Notes: generated by a model not told the origin, from the sequence alone. 64,000 nt of DNA from Marinobacter nanhaiticus D15-8W (GCF_036511935.1 NZ_AP028878.1:4340001-4404000), one strand, 5' to 3'; positions 29,423 to 38,144 are shown, counted from the stretch's first letter. Numbers and translations are program-made.

Positions 29423-29698
29423 ATGAGCCGCACCGTATTCTGTCGCAAATACCAGAAAGAACTGGAAGGCCTCGACATGCCCCCCATGCCCGGCCCCAAA
29501 GGCCAGGAACTCTACGAAACCGTGTCTAAACAGGCTTGGCAGGAATGGCAGAACCAACAGACCATGCTGATCAACGAAAAACACCTGAACATGATGGACC
29601 CGTTTGCCCGCAAGTACCTCAAGGCGCAGATGGAGAAGTTTCTGGATAACGAGCCGTTTGATCAGGCGGAAGGGTTTGTGCCACCGGAGAAACGCTAA
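29423..29698 (+). CDS. yggX: YggX, Fe(II)-trafficking/oxidative protection protein
   Basis: 91-residue YggX family protein, which protects Fe-S proteins and labile iron during oxidative stress. Typical start with the conserved cysteine ([16 protein letters not shown]), the GPKGQELYE segment and [19 protein letters not shown] C-terminal helix (here [15 protein letters not shown]). AGGAG precedes ATG 29423. Next to mutY, as in enteric bacteria. Confidence 0.96.
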   Translation: MSRTVFCRKYQKELEGLDMPPMPGPKGQELYETVSKQAWQEWQNQQTMLINEKHLNMMDPFARKYLKAQMEKFLDNEPFDQAEGFVPPEKR

Positions 29699-29764
29699 CC
29701 AAACCTGGATTGTTCAAGCATTGAGCAAGGCACCGTAAACCGGGAAATTTTCTCCCAAACAGCC

Positions 29765-29793
29765 TTGACTCAAACCGGCCAAACCGGTTTAAT
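29765..29793 (+). promoter_or_regulatory. Promoter of tRNA-Phe
   Basis: TTGACT (29765-29770), a 17-base spacer and TTTAAT (29788-29793) fit a sigma-70 promoter. The following GC-rich stretch (AGCGCCCCG) is a discriminator of the kind found at stringently controlled tRNA promoters. Confidence 0.8.
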
Positions 29794-29835
29794 AGCGCCC
29801 CGTTGCCGATGCACCTTACAAGGTGTAGAAGCAAA

Positions 29836-29911
29836 GCCCGGATAGCTCAGTCGGTAGAGCAGGGGATTGAAAATCCCCGTGTCGGTGGTTCGATTCCGCC
29901 TCCGGGCACCA
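29836..29911 (+). tRNA. tRNA-Phe (GAA)
   Basis: 76 nt including encoded CCA. The acceptor arm GCCCGGA pairs with TCCGGGC, the D-arm contains AGCTCAGTCGGTAGAGC, and the anticodon loop TTGAAAA carries GAA at 29869-29871. The T-arm GGTTCGATTCC is intact. Its 3' end borders an integrase remnant region, a frequent integration site. Confidence 0.98.
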
Positions 29912-29926
29912 CGAATTCAATAACTT

Positions 29927-29950
29927 AGCCCGCCTCGTGCGGGCTTTGTT
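29927..29950 (+). terminator. Intrinsic terminator after tRNA-Phe
   Basis: Stem AGCCCGC (29927-29933) and GCGGGCT (29939-29945), loop CTCGT, then TTGTTGTTT. Ends the tRNA transcript. Confidence 0.8.
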
Positions 29951-29978
29951 GTTTCTGGTGTCAACGAAGTGTCCACCT

Positions 29979-30749
29979 TTATTTCTTTCCCTCTCTAATT
30001 GGCCGATAAGCCATAATGCCATCGGTCGCAGTGTGTCTCCGTAACTCGAAATAGTCGCCCAAAGTCGAGAACAAATCCGAAAACTTTTTAGCCCCATAGG
30101 TTCTGGGATCAAAATCAGACTTTGCCCGCTTTAAGAAAGAAGCTGCTGCACTCAAGTGCGCCCATCCCTGGTCATCTTGGGCATGGTCGTAGGCACGCCT
30201 CAGCAACCTCACGATCTCAGGAAGCTCATCTTGTTGTTTTGGCGACTTGACGGCCTTTTCCGGTTTGGCTGAACTGGGCCTTGCGGGCGCCTCCTCAAAC
30301 TCGTCAACTGCAAGATTCTCTGTCAGAAGAAAATCATCACAGGCATTCCTGAACGACGTCGGCGTTTTGTGTTCACCAAAACCGAAGACGTAGATCTCAT
30401 CTTCGCGAAGGCGAGAGGCCAGCTTGGTGAAATCGCTATCGCTAGAAATGAGAGCAAATGCATCAAATTTCTTGGAGTAAAGAAGATCCATTGCGTCAAT
30501 AATCATCGAGGCGTCGGTCGCATTCTTACCCCTGGTGTATGCAAATTGCTGGACTGGCTGGATCGCCAGCTCATTCAATGCCGTCTTCCAGTTCTTTAAC
30601 GAATCGACGGACCAGTCGCCATATGCACGCTTGGTGACAACGTGACCGTGGGAAGACAGCTCTTCAAGGATAAGCGGAAGCTTAGAGAGCTGGGCGTTAT
30701 CTGCATCGATCAGTACGGCAATTTTCTTATGCTGATCTAGATCCTTCAT
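29979..30749 (-). CDS. NYN-LOTUS domain protein (LabA-like putative RNase)
   Basis: 256 residues. The N-terminal ~140 form a NYN (PIN-like) nuclease domain with its acidic residues in VLIDADNAQ, RGKNATDASMIIDAMDLL and ISSDSDFTKLA. A charged linker (about 150-180) leads to a C-terminal OST-HTH/LOTUS domain (GWAHLSAAASFLKR to DYFELRR), an RNA-binding fold. Such proteins are predicted RNases with unknown targets. The gene is more AT-rich than its neighbours and lies between tRNA-Phe and a decayed recombinase, so it may be cargo of an old integrated element; similar genes also occur in plain chromosomal settings. Confidence 0.85.
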   Translation of the reverse strand: MKDLDQHKKIAVLIDADNAQLSKLPLILEELSSHGHVVTKRAYGDWSVDSLKNWKTALNELAIQPVQQFAYTRGKNATDASMIIDAMDLLYSKKFDAFALISSDSDFTKLASRLREDEIYVFGFGEHKTPTSFRNACDDFLLTENLAVDEFEEAPARPSSAKPEKAVKSPKQQDELPEIVRLLRRAYDHAQDDQGWAHLSAAASFLKRAKSDFDPRTYGAKKFSDLFSTLGDYFELRRHTATDGIMAYRPIREGKK

Positions 30750-30769
30750 TCAGACTTCCGTGCTGTGGA

Positions 30770-31000
30770 TTAGACATTGATAATGGGCGCTTCGACACCA
30801 TCCGCAAAGCGTCCTGTCGAAAGATGAGCATACCGCATAGTAAGTTTGATATCCGACTGCCCCAATTTCTTCTGAAGCGTGAGAAATGGCCCCCTCCTCA
30901 CCAAAGTGACTAGCGAAATTAAGTCGGCAAACATGAGTGAGTTGGCCGCAGAGAAGATCAATACCGGCCCTTTTAATGGCCTCCCGTAATGCAGCTCCGC
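30770..31000 (-). pseudogene. Tyrosine recombinase (integrase) C-terminal remnant, frameshifted
   Basis: Two frames together read like the C-terminus of a phage-type integrase: IKRAGIDLLCGQLTHVCRLNFASHF in one frame (HxxR box as HVCR), then after a shift the next frame gives LTLQKKLGQSDIKLTMRYAHLS with the catalytic tyrosine. The N-terminal domain and the first catalytic arginine are missing. No functional protein is possible. The remnant ends about 860 bases beyond the tRNA-Phe 3' end, consistent with a former tRNA-targeted element. Confidence 0.82.
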
Positions 31001-31229
31001 TGCCTGCCACCTATTCCGCCTACGACAACATGCCCCAAAAAAGCGACATAATATAGTGGATTTCTTACGTTTCTAACCAACCACATTCCTCCAGCCAATC
31101 CCCCCAGCATTCAAATCTAACCTGCCACCACTTGTTACAAAACTTTACACAACATGTAGCTTTTCTGTAGTGTGAAGAAACGATGACAGGAATGTTTCAA
31201 CCACAACGAACAATATTCAGGGACGCCTC

Positions 31230-31967
31230 GTGGAAATTTCAGCCAGCTCTGTTCTCAAGCTGCTTCTGGCAGTGATTGGTTTTCTTCTCTTTGCCCACGT
31301 GGTGGGGATGTTTTTCGAGCATGCGCTTAACCATGGAACGGTATATGGGCTGGTGCCGTTGTTCGATATCAGTGCCGAGCGCAACGTACCTACCTTCTAT
31401 TCATCCTTCGCCCTGCTCTTGAGCGCTGGCCTGCTGGCCCTGCTCACCCGTGGCGCGCACCGGCGCCGGCAGCCCTGGCATCACTGGGCCGGACTGGCTG
31501 TCGTTTTCCTGTTCCTTGCGGTGGACGAGTTCACTTCAATACACGAGCGACTGACCGTGCCAGTCAGGGAAACGCTCGATGTCGGTGGCTATCTCCATTA
31601 TGCATGGGTCATTCCTTACGGGCTGCTTGGGCTGGTCCTGTTGGGGGTCTATGCCCGGTTCCTGCTGCGTCTCCCCCGGCACATTGCGCTGCTATTCGTG
31701 GTTTCCGGCAGCATCTTTGTCGCCGGCGCTATTGGTATGGAAATGGTGGGCGCATCCATTGCCGAAGCCACATCGAGAGCGTCCTTGTCTTACGACCTGG
31801 CTTCCACCGCTGAAGAATTGCTGGAAATGCTGGGGATCGCGCTGTTTATCTATGCCCTGCTTCGCTACGCCTCCGAGCAGATGGGCGGGCTGTCTATCTC
31901 CCTGATTACTGCGGCTTCACCCCGGCAACCTTTGCCCACGGGCCCCAGTCGCCCCACCGTCAGTTGA
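31230..31967 (+). CDS. Integral membrane protein of unknown function
   Basis: 245 residues with about six hydrophobic segments (approximately 8-30, 50-70, 84-98, 122-144, 150-172, 193-214). A polar motif, AVDEFTSIHERL, lies at the end of the third helix and could be a site of function, as could EMVGASIAEA in the fifth. GTG start at 31230 after CAGGGA; a later internal ATG is possible but would lose the first helix. I do not recognise the family beyond other uncharacterised membrane proteins. Confidence 0.7.
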   Translation: MEISASSVLKLLLAVIGFLLFAHVVGMFFEHALNHGTVYGLVPLFDISAERNVPTFYSSFALLLSAGLLALLTRGAHRRRQPWHHWAGLAVVFLFLAVDEFTSIHERLTVPVRETLDVGGYLHYAWVIPYGLLGLVLLGVYARFLLRLPRHIALLFVVSGSIFVAGAIGMEMVGASIAEATSRASLSYDLASTAEELLEMLGIALFIYALLRYASEQMGGLSISLITAASPRQPLPTGPSRPTVS

Positions 31968-31994
31968 GATAACCGAGGCCGCAGGGCGGGAGCG

Positions 31995-32168
31995 TCAACC
32001 GCCCAGCCTCGGCGACCTCAACCGTCGCCCAATCTCATCCCGCTGTTTCTGTATTCGCCGAAGTAGTCGCAAGTTCTGCAACGTTCGCTCGAACGCGTAG
32101 CGCGCTTCGGCCTGGTTCGCCTGGTCGCATAATTCCATCCACTGTCTTGTAAGTTTTTCCGTCGACAT
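31995..32168 (-). CDS. Small hypothetical protein (57 aa)
   Basis: A short open frame starting MSTEKLTRQWMELCDQANQ and rich in arginine, glutamine and leucine; it would form one or two charged helices. An AAAGGCAGG stretch upstream of ATG 32168 is a possible ribosome binding site. Convergent with the membrane protein gene. Not recognised; called because the composition is protein-like and no other gene occupies the region. Confidence 0.4.
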   Translation of the reverse strand: MSTEKLTRQWMELCDQANQAEARYAFERTLQNLRLLRRIQKQRDEIGRRLRSPRLGG

Positions 32169-32425
32169 CGTTGGCCTGCCTTTGCTGGTTGTCCTTTCGG
32201 TTGCTTAAGGCTACTGCGTAATGACGGGATGGATCTTGGCGGCTTTCGGGAGGAATTGTGGCGAAATGGGGCTGGCCCAGGAGACTAAAAACGCCAGGTT
32301 ATGCGGATAACCTGGCTAGACGATAGAGCTACTCCGCTTAGGCGCAAACCGTGGAACGAGGCGCCGAACAGGTTTTCAGTGGAACATGCTGACGCGACTT
32401 GCGTGCGTCAACCAGACATCCAGCT

Positions 32426-32683
32426 TCAACTGGTTGCGGCATAGAAGCCCATCGTTTTCCTGTCCAGCAACACGCCGTCGGCGTCATACTCGAAGTAACC
32501 GAAAAATGAGTCGTCCATCATCCAGGCGCTATATGAGCGCACTCGATAACCTTCGGGGTCTCGTAGTTCGAACCGCTCTGTCTCACACGATGTGATGTGC
32601 TCAGGGTCTATATCAGCCTCGATCGAAACGAGATCGAAGCCGCGAGGGATATGGATACTATCTCTGAGGTGTTGCTCTATCAT
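32426..32683 (-). CDS. Hypothetical protein (85 aa)
   Basis: A small acidic protein, starting MIEQHLRDSIHIPRGFDLV and rich in D/E with aromatic clusters (SFFGYFEYD), probably a small beta-sheet protein. ATG 32683 is preceded by GGAGG at suitable distance; the upstream GTG at 32695 is less likely. No family recognised. Its codon composition looks like real coding sequence. Confidence 0.55.
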   Translation of the reverse strand: MIEQHLRDSIHIPRGFDLVSIEADIDPEHITSCETERFELRDPEGYRVRSYSAWMMDDSFFGYFEYDADGVLLDRKTMGFYAATS

Positions 32684-33180
32684 GGCCGCCTCCACGCAAT
32701 AGGTTGGAGATGGGTTGCTCGCCCAATCTCATACCGGCTTCTCTATTATTCCCAAGCCGGACAACCAGACCTTGATTTCACTCAATGTTCTCTCCAGGCA
32801 CCTCATAGCGATTCTCGGCTCTTTCTTCAAAGCGTCTTAACATACTTAGGGGTAGCGACAAGACGACTCTGCGATGATCGCTTTTTGTCGCAAAAAAGAA
32901 CAAAAATCGCCCATTTTTTGACCAAAACTTGTATAGTCGAACTTTCCTAAACTGAAATTTGGACATAAAATTTAAACAATAAGCGGGCTGAGTCTTTCCT
33001 CGGCCACATCCATTGGCGTAGGAGAAACGGCTAGAGCAGCAGCTTGGACGGCGCTCGATTTCGGTTTGCCAAGCGGGCGGCCGAGCGCGAATAGCAGCGA
33101 AGAACGCTCTGAACGCTTTCATCTGTACCCGATTTGACCCTGAGTATTCGGCAGATTGTTTCGTTCGAGACGGCTAGAAG
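32684..33180. other. Gene-poor AT-rich region before first Crp/Fnr gene
   Basis: About 500 bases. The centre (about 32880-32980) is notably AT-rich with a TATAGT box at 32932-32937 that could be a -10 element for the plus-strand regulator gene. No protein-like frame convinced me. Confidence 0.5.
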
Positions 33181-33981
33181 ATGAACACGCGCCCTGATCC
33201 ACTGAAAACGCCGCTTGGCCCACTCGTCGCCAAGCTACAAAAATGCACCTTCGTCACCCACGAGGATGCAGAAGAGCTCTACAGCCTTGCCCTGGAGGTC
33301 AGAACCCTCAAACGCGGCCAGGAACTCGTCTCGCAGGGGCAGACCCTGAACGATCTCCACTTCGTGCAGAAAGGATGGGCTTGCCGAAAAAAGCTGCTTA
33401 AGGACGGCACGGCCTTTACCATCGGCTACCTTCTGCCTGGCGATTGCACGGGCCTGACAAGCGCGATGGGCTATACCTTCGACCACGCGATCGAGGCGGT
33501 AACCGACCTCACCGTCGTGCGTGTGGACACCCAATCCTTCAACGAACTGAAGACATCCAATCCACGGCTCGCCCAAGGGTTCAGCCTGATCCGGCTGACT
33601 AACGAGTTCATCAGTCGCTCCCAGATGATCAACCTCGGCGCCATGCCAGCGGAACAGCGGATCGGGCAACTGCTATGCGACCTGATCCACAGGGCCGAGC
33701 AGTCCGACCCGGACGGCAAGAACTCGCTGACGGTTCCGCTATCCCAGATCGACATTGCGTCCGCAACCGGATTGTCCCCGGTGCATGTCAATCGCGTCTT
33801 GCAGAAGTTGCGCAAGGAAGGCCTGGTGGACACCCATCAACAGGGCGGCATACGCCTGAGCAACTGGGAGAAACTGGCCGCATTTTCCGGGTACGAAAAG
33901 ACCGACCCTGTAAAGCAGCCGTCGTCCAAGGAAGGTCTCTCCAGCAGGTTGCGTGGCCAGTTCGATCGCCGCGACGAATGA
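33181..33981 (+). CDS. Crp/Fnr family transcription regulator, copy 1
   Basis: 266 residues: an N-terminal cyclic-nucleotide-binding-like beta-barrel (GQELVSQGQTLNDLHFVQKGWACRKKLLKDG, then GYLLPGDCTG), a dimer helix (about 130-160), and a C-terminal winged helix with recognition region IASATGLSPVHVNRVLQKLRKEGLV. No FNR-type N-terminal cysteine cluster, so it is not an oxygen sensor of that kind; the ligand, if any, is unknown. Sits 291 bases upstream of a related gene. Confidence 0.87.
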   Translation: MNTRPDPLKTPLGPLVAKLQKCTFVTHEDAEELYSLALEVRTLKRGQELVSQGQTLNDLHFVQKGWACRKKLLKDGTAFTIGYLLPGDCTGLTSAMGYTFDHAIEAVTDLTVVRVDTQSFNELKTSNPRLAQGFSLIRLTNEFISRSQMINLGAMPAEQRIGQLLCDLIHRAEQSDPDGKNSLTVPLSQIDIASATGLSPVHVNRVLQKLRKEGLVDTHQQGGIRLSNWEKLAAFSGYEKTDPVKQPSSKEGLSSRLRGQFDRRDE

Positions 33982-34272
33982 AGCTGGTTTAGTCATCGAC
34001 GTTAAACGTTAGCTGAACTTGGCTAAACCTACCCCGTCGAACTGGACTAGACTGGCTCTATCCACATTCGCACCAAATAGGGGCAAATATTACCGCCATT
34101 AACCTATGTTATTGCCGTAAGTCCCTAATTTCGCGAGTTATGTGTACATAAATATCGGGAAGCGGCTCGATGCAACCTTCACGAAGTGCTCACGGGTCCG
34201 CGCAATCCCTATTATTAGCAATCGACTTCCATAACCACTGCATTCCGATATCCACCGGACTAAGGACAGGCC

Positions 34273-35070
34273 ATGAATACAGACGTGGGCGATTTTTCCA
34301 AGTTTGATGCATCGCTTGCACCACTCCTGCGTAAACTCAATAAACATGTTTCCCTGACTCCCGTTGAAACCCACCAGCTCCAACAACTCGTCGTGCGCAA
34401 GGAAGAGTTCCGCAAAGGGGCTGAGGTCATCATGCGCGGCTCCCACCACGAAGAGATCCACATTATCGAGGAAGGCTGGGCGTCCCAGGACATTCTCCTG
34501 GAAGACGGGCAGATCTGTATCATCGGATTCCTGCTGCCCGGAGACACGACCGAAATCAACAGCTCCCTGACCCCCAAGTCGGATTTCGCGGTGAAGGCCC
34601 TGACGCCGCTGAAGACGGCCCGTATCCCGGCAAAGGATTTCAAGGAAGTACTGGCGGGTAATCCGAACCTCACCAAAGCCTTTTCACTGGTCAAGCTCAC
34701 CGGCGAAGCGATCGACCGGGAGCTGCTGGTCAATATTACCGCGAAGCCTGCGGAAGAACGGATCGCCAGCCTACTTTGCGAACTCGTGTTCCGGGCGACC
34801 AATGTGCGGGCCGACGAGCAGGTGCCACTGCATGTTCCGCTTACTCAGGCGGACCTCGGCCGCGCACTCGGCCTCTCAGCAGTGCACGTCAACCGTGTTA
34901 TGAAACGGTTGCGCCAGCAAGGCCTGGTCGCGGTAACCTCAGGCAACGTCACCGTTCTGGACTGGCCCGCCCTGGCGGAATACAGCGGATTCAGGAGCGA
35001 TTACCTGGTCAAGTACGAGAGGGCCCCTGAAGAGTCGCTGGCGATGGTGACCCCAAAGGATGCCGGTTGA
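34273..35070 (+). CDS. Crp/Fnr family transcription regulator, copy 2
   Basis: 265 residues, same architecture as the preceding gene: a sensor barrel (EVIMRGSHHEEIHIIEEGWAS, GFLLPGDTTEI), a dimerisation helix, and a winged helix with LGRALGLSAVHVNRVMKRLRQQGLV. The two proteins share VHVNRV in the recognition helix, implying similar DNA sites and an old tandem duplication. AAGGA precedes ATG 34273. No iron-sulfur cysteines. No target operon is evident nearby. Confidence 0.87.
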   Translation: MNTDVGDFSKFDASLAPLLRKLNKHVSLTPVETHQLQQLVVRKEEFRKGAEVIMRGSHHEEIHIIEEGWASQDILLEDGQICIIGFLLPGDTTEINSSLTPKSDFAVKALTPLKTARIPAKDFKEVLAGNPNLTKAFSLVKLTGEAIDRELLVNITAKPAEERIASLLCELVFRATNVRADEQVPLHVPLTQADLGRALGLSAVHVNRVMKRLRQQGLVAVTSGNVTVLDWPALAEYSGFRSDYLVKYERAPEESLAMVTPKDAG

Positions 35071-35332
35071 TCTGACCGGCCTTTCAGGCTCTTAGATGTT
35101 ACTGCGATATCGGAGAAATAATCGGTGTTGAGGAAACGGCTTGGGGCAGGTTGGTGTCAGGACTCTCCCTGACAAGTCACACCACTGGGCAGGTGTCGCG
35201 GCTGCCTGGCATCCAAGCCGGCATTGACGGGGACGGCCGTGTCCTTACTTGATCGTTTTCAGTCAGTCTTTCTTGCATCAATTGATCTTGCAGCGCCGGG
35301 CTCTTGGCGCCCGTGTTGCCGGACCGGGTTAG

Positions 35333-35578
35333 TCAGGCCCGTGGCTCAACTCTGTCGCCCTGCGCCACCAGGCTGAATTGCCAGTCACCCGCGCAATACG
35401 CACACAGGTGCGCGCGACTGAATAGAGTGCGTGCCGGTCTCAATGCCGTCTCGGGCCGATCATGATAGCCGAGGGAACGACATTCACCGGGTTCGGGCAG
35501 GAGGCTGCAGCCTTCCACATGGACTTCATGGCTGCCGTTGGGATGGGGAATCTTGTCTACGAAATACCGGTTAGCCAT
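35333..35578 (-). CDS. Small His/Cys-motif protein of unknown function
   Basis: 81 residues, start MANRYFVDKI at 35578 after a strong GGGAGGA site. It carries HEVHVEGCSLLP, then LGYHDRPETALRPAR and a final CAYC. The same order (YYVN..., HEVH, C..LP, LGYF, CxYC) recurs in a widespread small bacterial family that I know only as uncharacterised; the spaced His/Cys residues suggest a metal site. Stands alone between the regulator genes and the next unknown pair. Confidence 0.7.
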   Translation of the reverse strand: MANRYFVDKIPHPNGSHEVHVEGCSLLPEPGECRSLGYHDRPETALRPARTLFSRAHLCAYCAGDWQFSLVAQGDRVEPRA

Positions 35579-35925
35579 AAGCTTCCTCCCTGACGGACTC
35601 GAACGATGCCCTATAAAGAAAGCGCTTCCGCCGTGGAGCTTCAAGTTAATCTTGGCCAGCCTGTCGGCCTTTTAATGGTGCGAATACGAACGCTTTTTTC
35701 GCTTGGGGAAAGCACCCCCGGCGAGCCCTGATCACCGTTGGTCTGGCAGAATGCCGAATGCATTAAAGCAAGGCGCTTAAACCCTACCATTTTGTAATGT
35801 CCACACTCGTGGCCCATTCCATGCTACGCCGAAGGACGGGTGATGGCGTCGAAACGGCAACACGGAAATGGACAAGCCGAAGGGCTTTTTTGTATTCTCC
35901 ACTGAGTAGCGAGGAGACGAGACCT
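35579..35925. other. Intergenic region, divergent small genes
   Basis: About 350 bases between two divergent small genes. Contains AT-rich parts (about 35670-35700 and 35760-35800). No gene or clear regulatory motif was identified, apart from the ribosome binding site GAGGAG at 35911. Confidence 0.45.
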
Positions 35926-36129
35926 ATGGCCCAGAAACTCTTCAGGTTCTGGAACTCCGGGTTCTGGAAAAAAGGAAAAGACACTTCCGGGAAAGACTCG
36001 GAAAGTCGCTATCGCGTGGACAAGGACGGCAACGCCAAGCTCAACTTCGACAACGAAGAAGTGGTCCGCTCAATCCGCGCCCAGCTCCAAAGCCTCAAAG
36101 ACTTCGAACCTGATCGCAAAACTGCCTGA
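35926..36129 (+). CDS. Small hypothetical protein (67 aa)
   Basis: A small basic-to-acidic protein starting MAQKLFRFWNSGFWKKGKD and ending in a helix with LNFDNEEVVRSIRAQLQSL. The start at 35926 follows GAGGAG; the longer frame from 35797 lacks support. Only 6 bases separate its stop from the next start, so the two form an operon. Not recognised. Confidence 0.65.
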   Translation: MAQKLFRFWNSGFWKKGKDTSGKDSESRYRVDKDGNAKLNFDNEEVVRSIRAQLQSLKDFEPDRKTA

Positions 36130-36135
36130 ACACGC

Positions 36136-36897
36136 ATGGGCGTCCTCTATGTCGCGTTCGTGCTCGTCTGTGGTTTCATCTTCACGTCCCTCCACTTACC
36201 CGCCCGCTATCAGCAGAAACGTTCTTCCGGCTGGGAAAGCTATTTCTCCGTGGCCTTCTACGGTTTCGCGTTCGTTATCCTGGCTACGCTGATTGTCCTG
36301 GTTATCGATGGTTTCGACCTGCCTTCCCGCGCCCTGCCCCGGTTCGATACCACCATCGGCACCCTGAATGCCAATATCGGCGACTACACCAACCAGCAGC
36401 TGACACCGCGCGAATTGTTGATCGCCCTGCTCGCCTTCGCCCTGGCGGGCCTGTTCGGCGGCTGGAGCAAGATTCGCACGAAGAACCCCGCGGTGCGCCT
36501 TAGGAAGTTGCGCAAGGCGTGTGTCGGGGACGAGCTGGAAGGCATCTTCCTGGATGCCCTGCGTTCCGGCCAGTGGGTCTCTCTGACATTGGACACGCGC
36601 AAGTGCTACATCGGCCTGGTCACCCATGTGCATACCGAAGCGGCACTGCTGGATTCGATCTCCATCATCCCCACCCTGAGCGGCTACCGTTCGGACGACG
36701 ACCTGGAGCTCAAGCTGCTGCGCAACTATTACCATCACTATCACGAGAAAGGGTTGCTCGAGGAAGGTTCCGCCATGGCGCCGCTGTCCGACTTCCGCAT
36801 CGTGATCCCCACCAAGCATATCGTCCATGTATCGTTCTTCGACCTGGACGCCTACAAGAGCCTGCGGGAAAGCCAAACGATTCCAGAATCTGCCTGA
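36136..36897 (+). CDS. Membrane protein with cytosolic C-terminal domain, unknown
   Basis: 253 residues with three probable membrane helices (about 1-20, 36-58, 94-112) and a soluble C-terminal domain (about 125-240) containing WVSLTLDTRKCYIGLVTHV and a late IPTKHIVHVSFFDLD strand. The layout resembles DUF6338-type proteins, but I could not verify this. Co-transcribed with the preceding 67-aa gene. Convergent with the DUF2959 gene, stop to stop 34 bases. Confidence 0.7.
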   Translation: MGVLYVAFVLVCGFIFTSLHLPARYQQKRSSGWESYFSVAFYGFAFVILATLIVLVIDGFDLPSRALPRFDTTIGTLNANIGDYTNQQLTPRELLIALLAFALAGLFGGWSKIRTKNPAVRLRKLRKACVGDELEGIFLDALRSGQWVSLTLDTRKCYIGLVTHVHTEAALLDSISIIPTLSGYRSDDDLELKLLRNYYHHYHEKGLLEEGSAMAPLSDFRIVIPTKHIVHVSFFDLDAYKSLRESQTIPESA

Positions 36898-36931
36898 TAA
36901 CAGCATTCCCGCAACAGACGGCTCCGACGGG

Positions 36932-37612
36932 CTACTGCCCGTTCTGGAAGCGCTGGATAAACGCCTCGGACTCGGCGATGGAGGCTTCCATGTCCTGGAT
37001 CAGGGCGTCCACATCCTGCCGGATACGGCCCAGCTCGTTCTCCAGCGAACCGATCGCCTGGGCATTGAGGTTGTGCTTGAGATAGAGCACCTGGTCCTCG
37101 AAAGCCTGCAGCACCGGATCCATACGCTCCTCGGCGTCATGCATGCGGGCGATGAGCTGGTTGTACTGCTGCCGGGTTTCCTCCAGCTGCTGCTCGCTGT
37201 TGCGGCGCAACGAAGCGCTTTCGTAACGGCCCAGTTCATCTTCCCATTCCTCGAAGAGGGCTTCTGAAACGTCTTCCACCGCTTCGATGCGCTCGCGTAC
37301 ATCCTGGGCCACCTCTTCGCTGTCCTCGTAAGCGCCGCTGATCTGATCGTACTTCTCCTGTAATTCGGTATTCGGGGAGCCGACGACGCTCTGGAAGCGT
37401 TCCAGTGCCGAGCGAAAGGTCTCCTGGGCCTCACCCTGGGCATCCCGAGCCTCCTCGACCCGATCGACCAGGATGTCGCGCTTCTCAAAGCCCAGCTTTT
37501 CCATGGCGTTGTAATACATGGAACTGCAGCCGCCAAGGACAACGGCCAGCAGGCAAAGCCCCAGCCCTTGGGCAAAACGACGGCCCTGAATTTGTGGATT
37601 GCGTTCGAGCAT
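36932..37612 (-). CDS. DUF2959 lipoprotein
   Basis: 226 residues. Lipobox VVLGGCSSM indicates an outer-membrane or periplasmic lipoprotein. Most of the chain is a charged coiled coil (about 45-220) with the YYNAMEKLGFEKRDILVDRVEEAR start characteristic of DUF2959. GGAGG lies 7 bases before ATG 37612. Function unknown; helical lipoproteins of this type are often envelope-structural. Confidence 0.85.
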   Translation of the reverse strand: MLERNPQIQGRRFAQGLGLCLLAVVLGGCSSMYYNAMEKLGFEKRDILVDRVEEARDAQGEAQETFRSALERFQSVVGSPNTELQEKYDQISGAYEDSEEVAQDVRERIEAVEDVSEALFEEWEDELGRYESASLRRNSEQQLEETRQQYNQLIARMHDAEERMDPVLQAFEDQVLYLKHNLNAQAIGSLENELGRIRQDVDALIQDMEASIAESEAFIQRFQNGQ

Positions 37613-37884
37613 CGAGCTCCCTCCGATGGTTCTATCATTGAGTTATGGGTTTGTACGAACAACGCCAGTTTCTACTTCTACCTTGCGCCCATCCTTCTCG
37701 CGACACAATTCACACCGACTTTTGGATCGCGGGTTTGCATGGCGGTGTTTTCCAAGACAGAAGTTTCTTACGACATAACTGAATTTCCGACCTTTGCAGA
37801 TTCCACCACGTCGTATACAACTGTGTTGAGGCCACACAGAAACATAGCCAACAAAAAACATCGCCAACACAGGATAACGCCAAT

Positions 37885-38124
37885 ATGCCCTTCACCCCCG
37901 ATCTGGTCGCCGAACTCAACCTGCTCGCCCTGTTCAACCTGCATTCGATCCAGGAAGGCATCAAGGTGCATCAGCATTCCGCGACACCCGACGCCGTGGC
38001 CGCCGCCGAACGCCTCCATCGTAAAGGGCTGACCACCCAGATCGACGGCGGTTACCTGACGCAACTCGGTATCGAAGCGGCGGAACATGCCCAGCGGGTT
38101 TTGGGCATTCTCAGGAGCGAATGA
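37885..38124 (+). CDS. TIGR02647 family protein
   Basis: 79 residues starting MPFTPDLVAELNLLALFNL and containing GIKVHQHSATPDAVAAAERLH and the final DGGYLTQLGIEAAEHAQ segment, the recognisable TIGR02647 pattern found in Pseudomonas, Marinobacter and relatives. The fold is probably a small winged helix; often listed as putative DNA-binding without proof. Convergent with the next small gene. Confidence 0.83.
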   Translation: MPFTPDLVAELNLLALFNLHSIQEGIKVHQHSATPDAVAAAERLHRKGLTTQIDGGYLTQLGIEAAEHAQRVLGILRSE

Positions 38125-38144
38125 GCAATCCATTCATCGTGGCT

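Noticed and set aside
32778-33122. 114-residue minus-strand frame before the first Crp/Fnr gene
   Set aside because: No ribosome binding site and no protein-like pattern; it spans the AT-rich promoter region.
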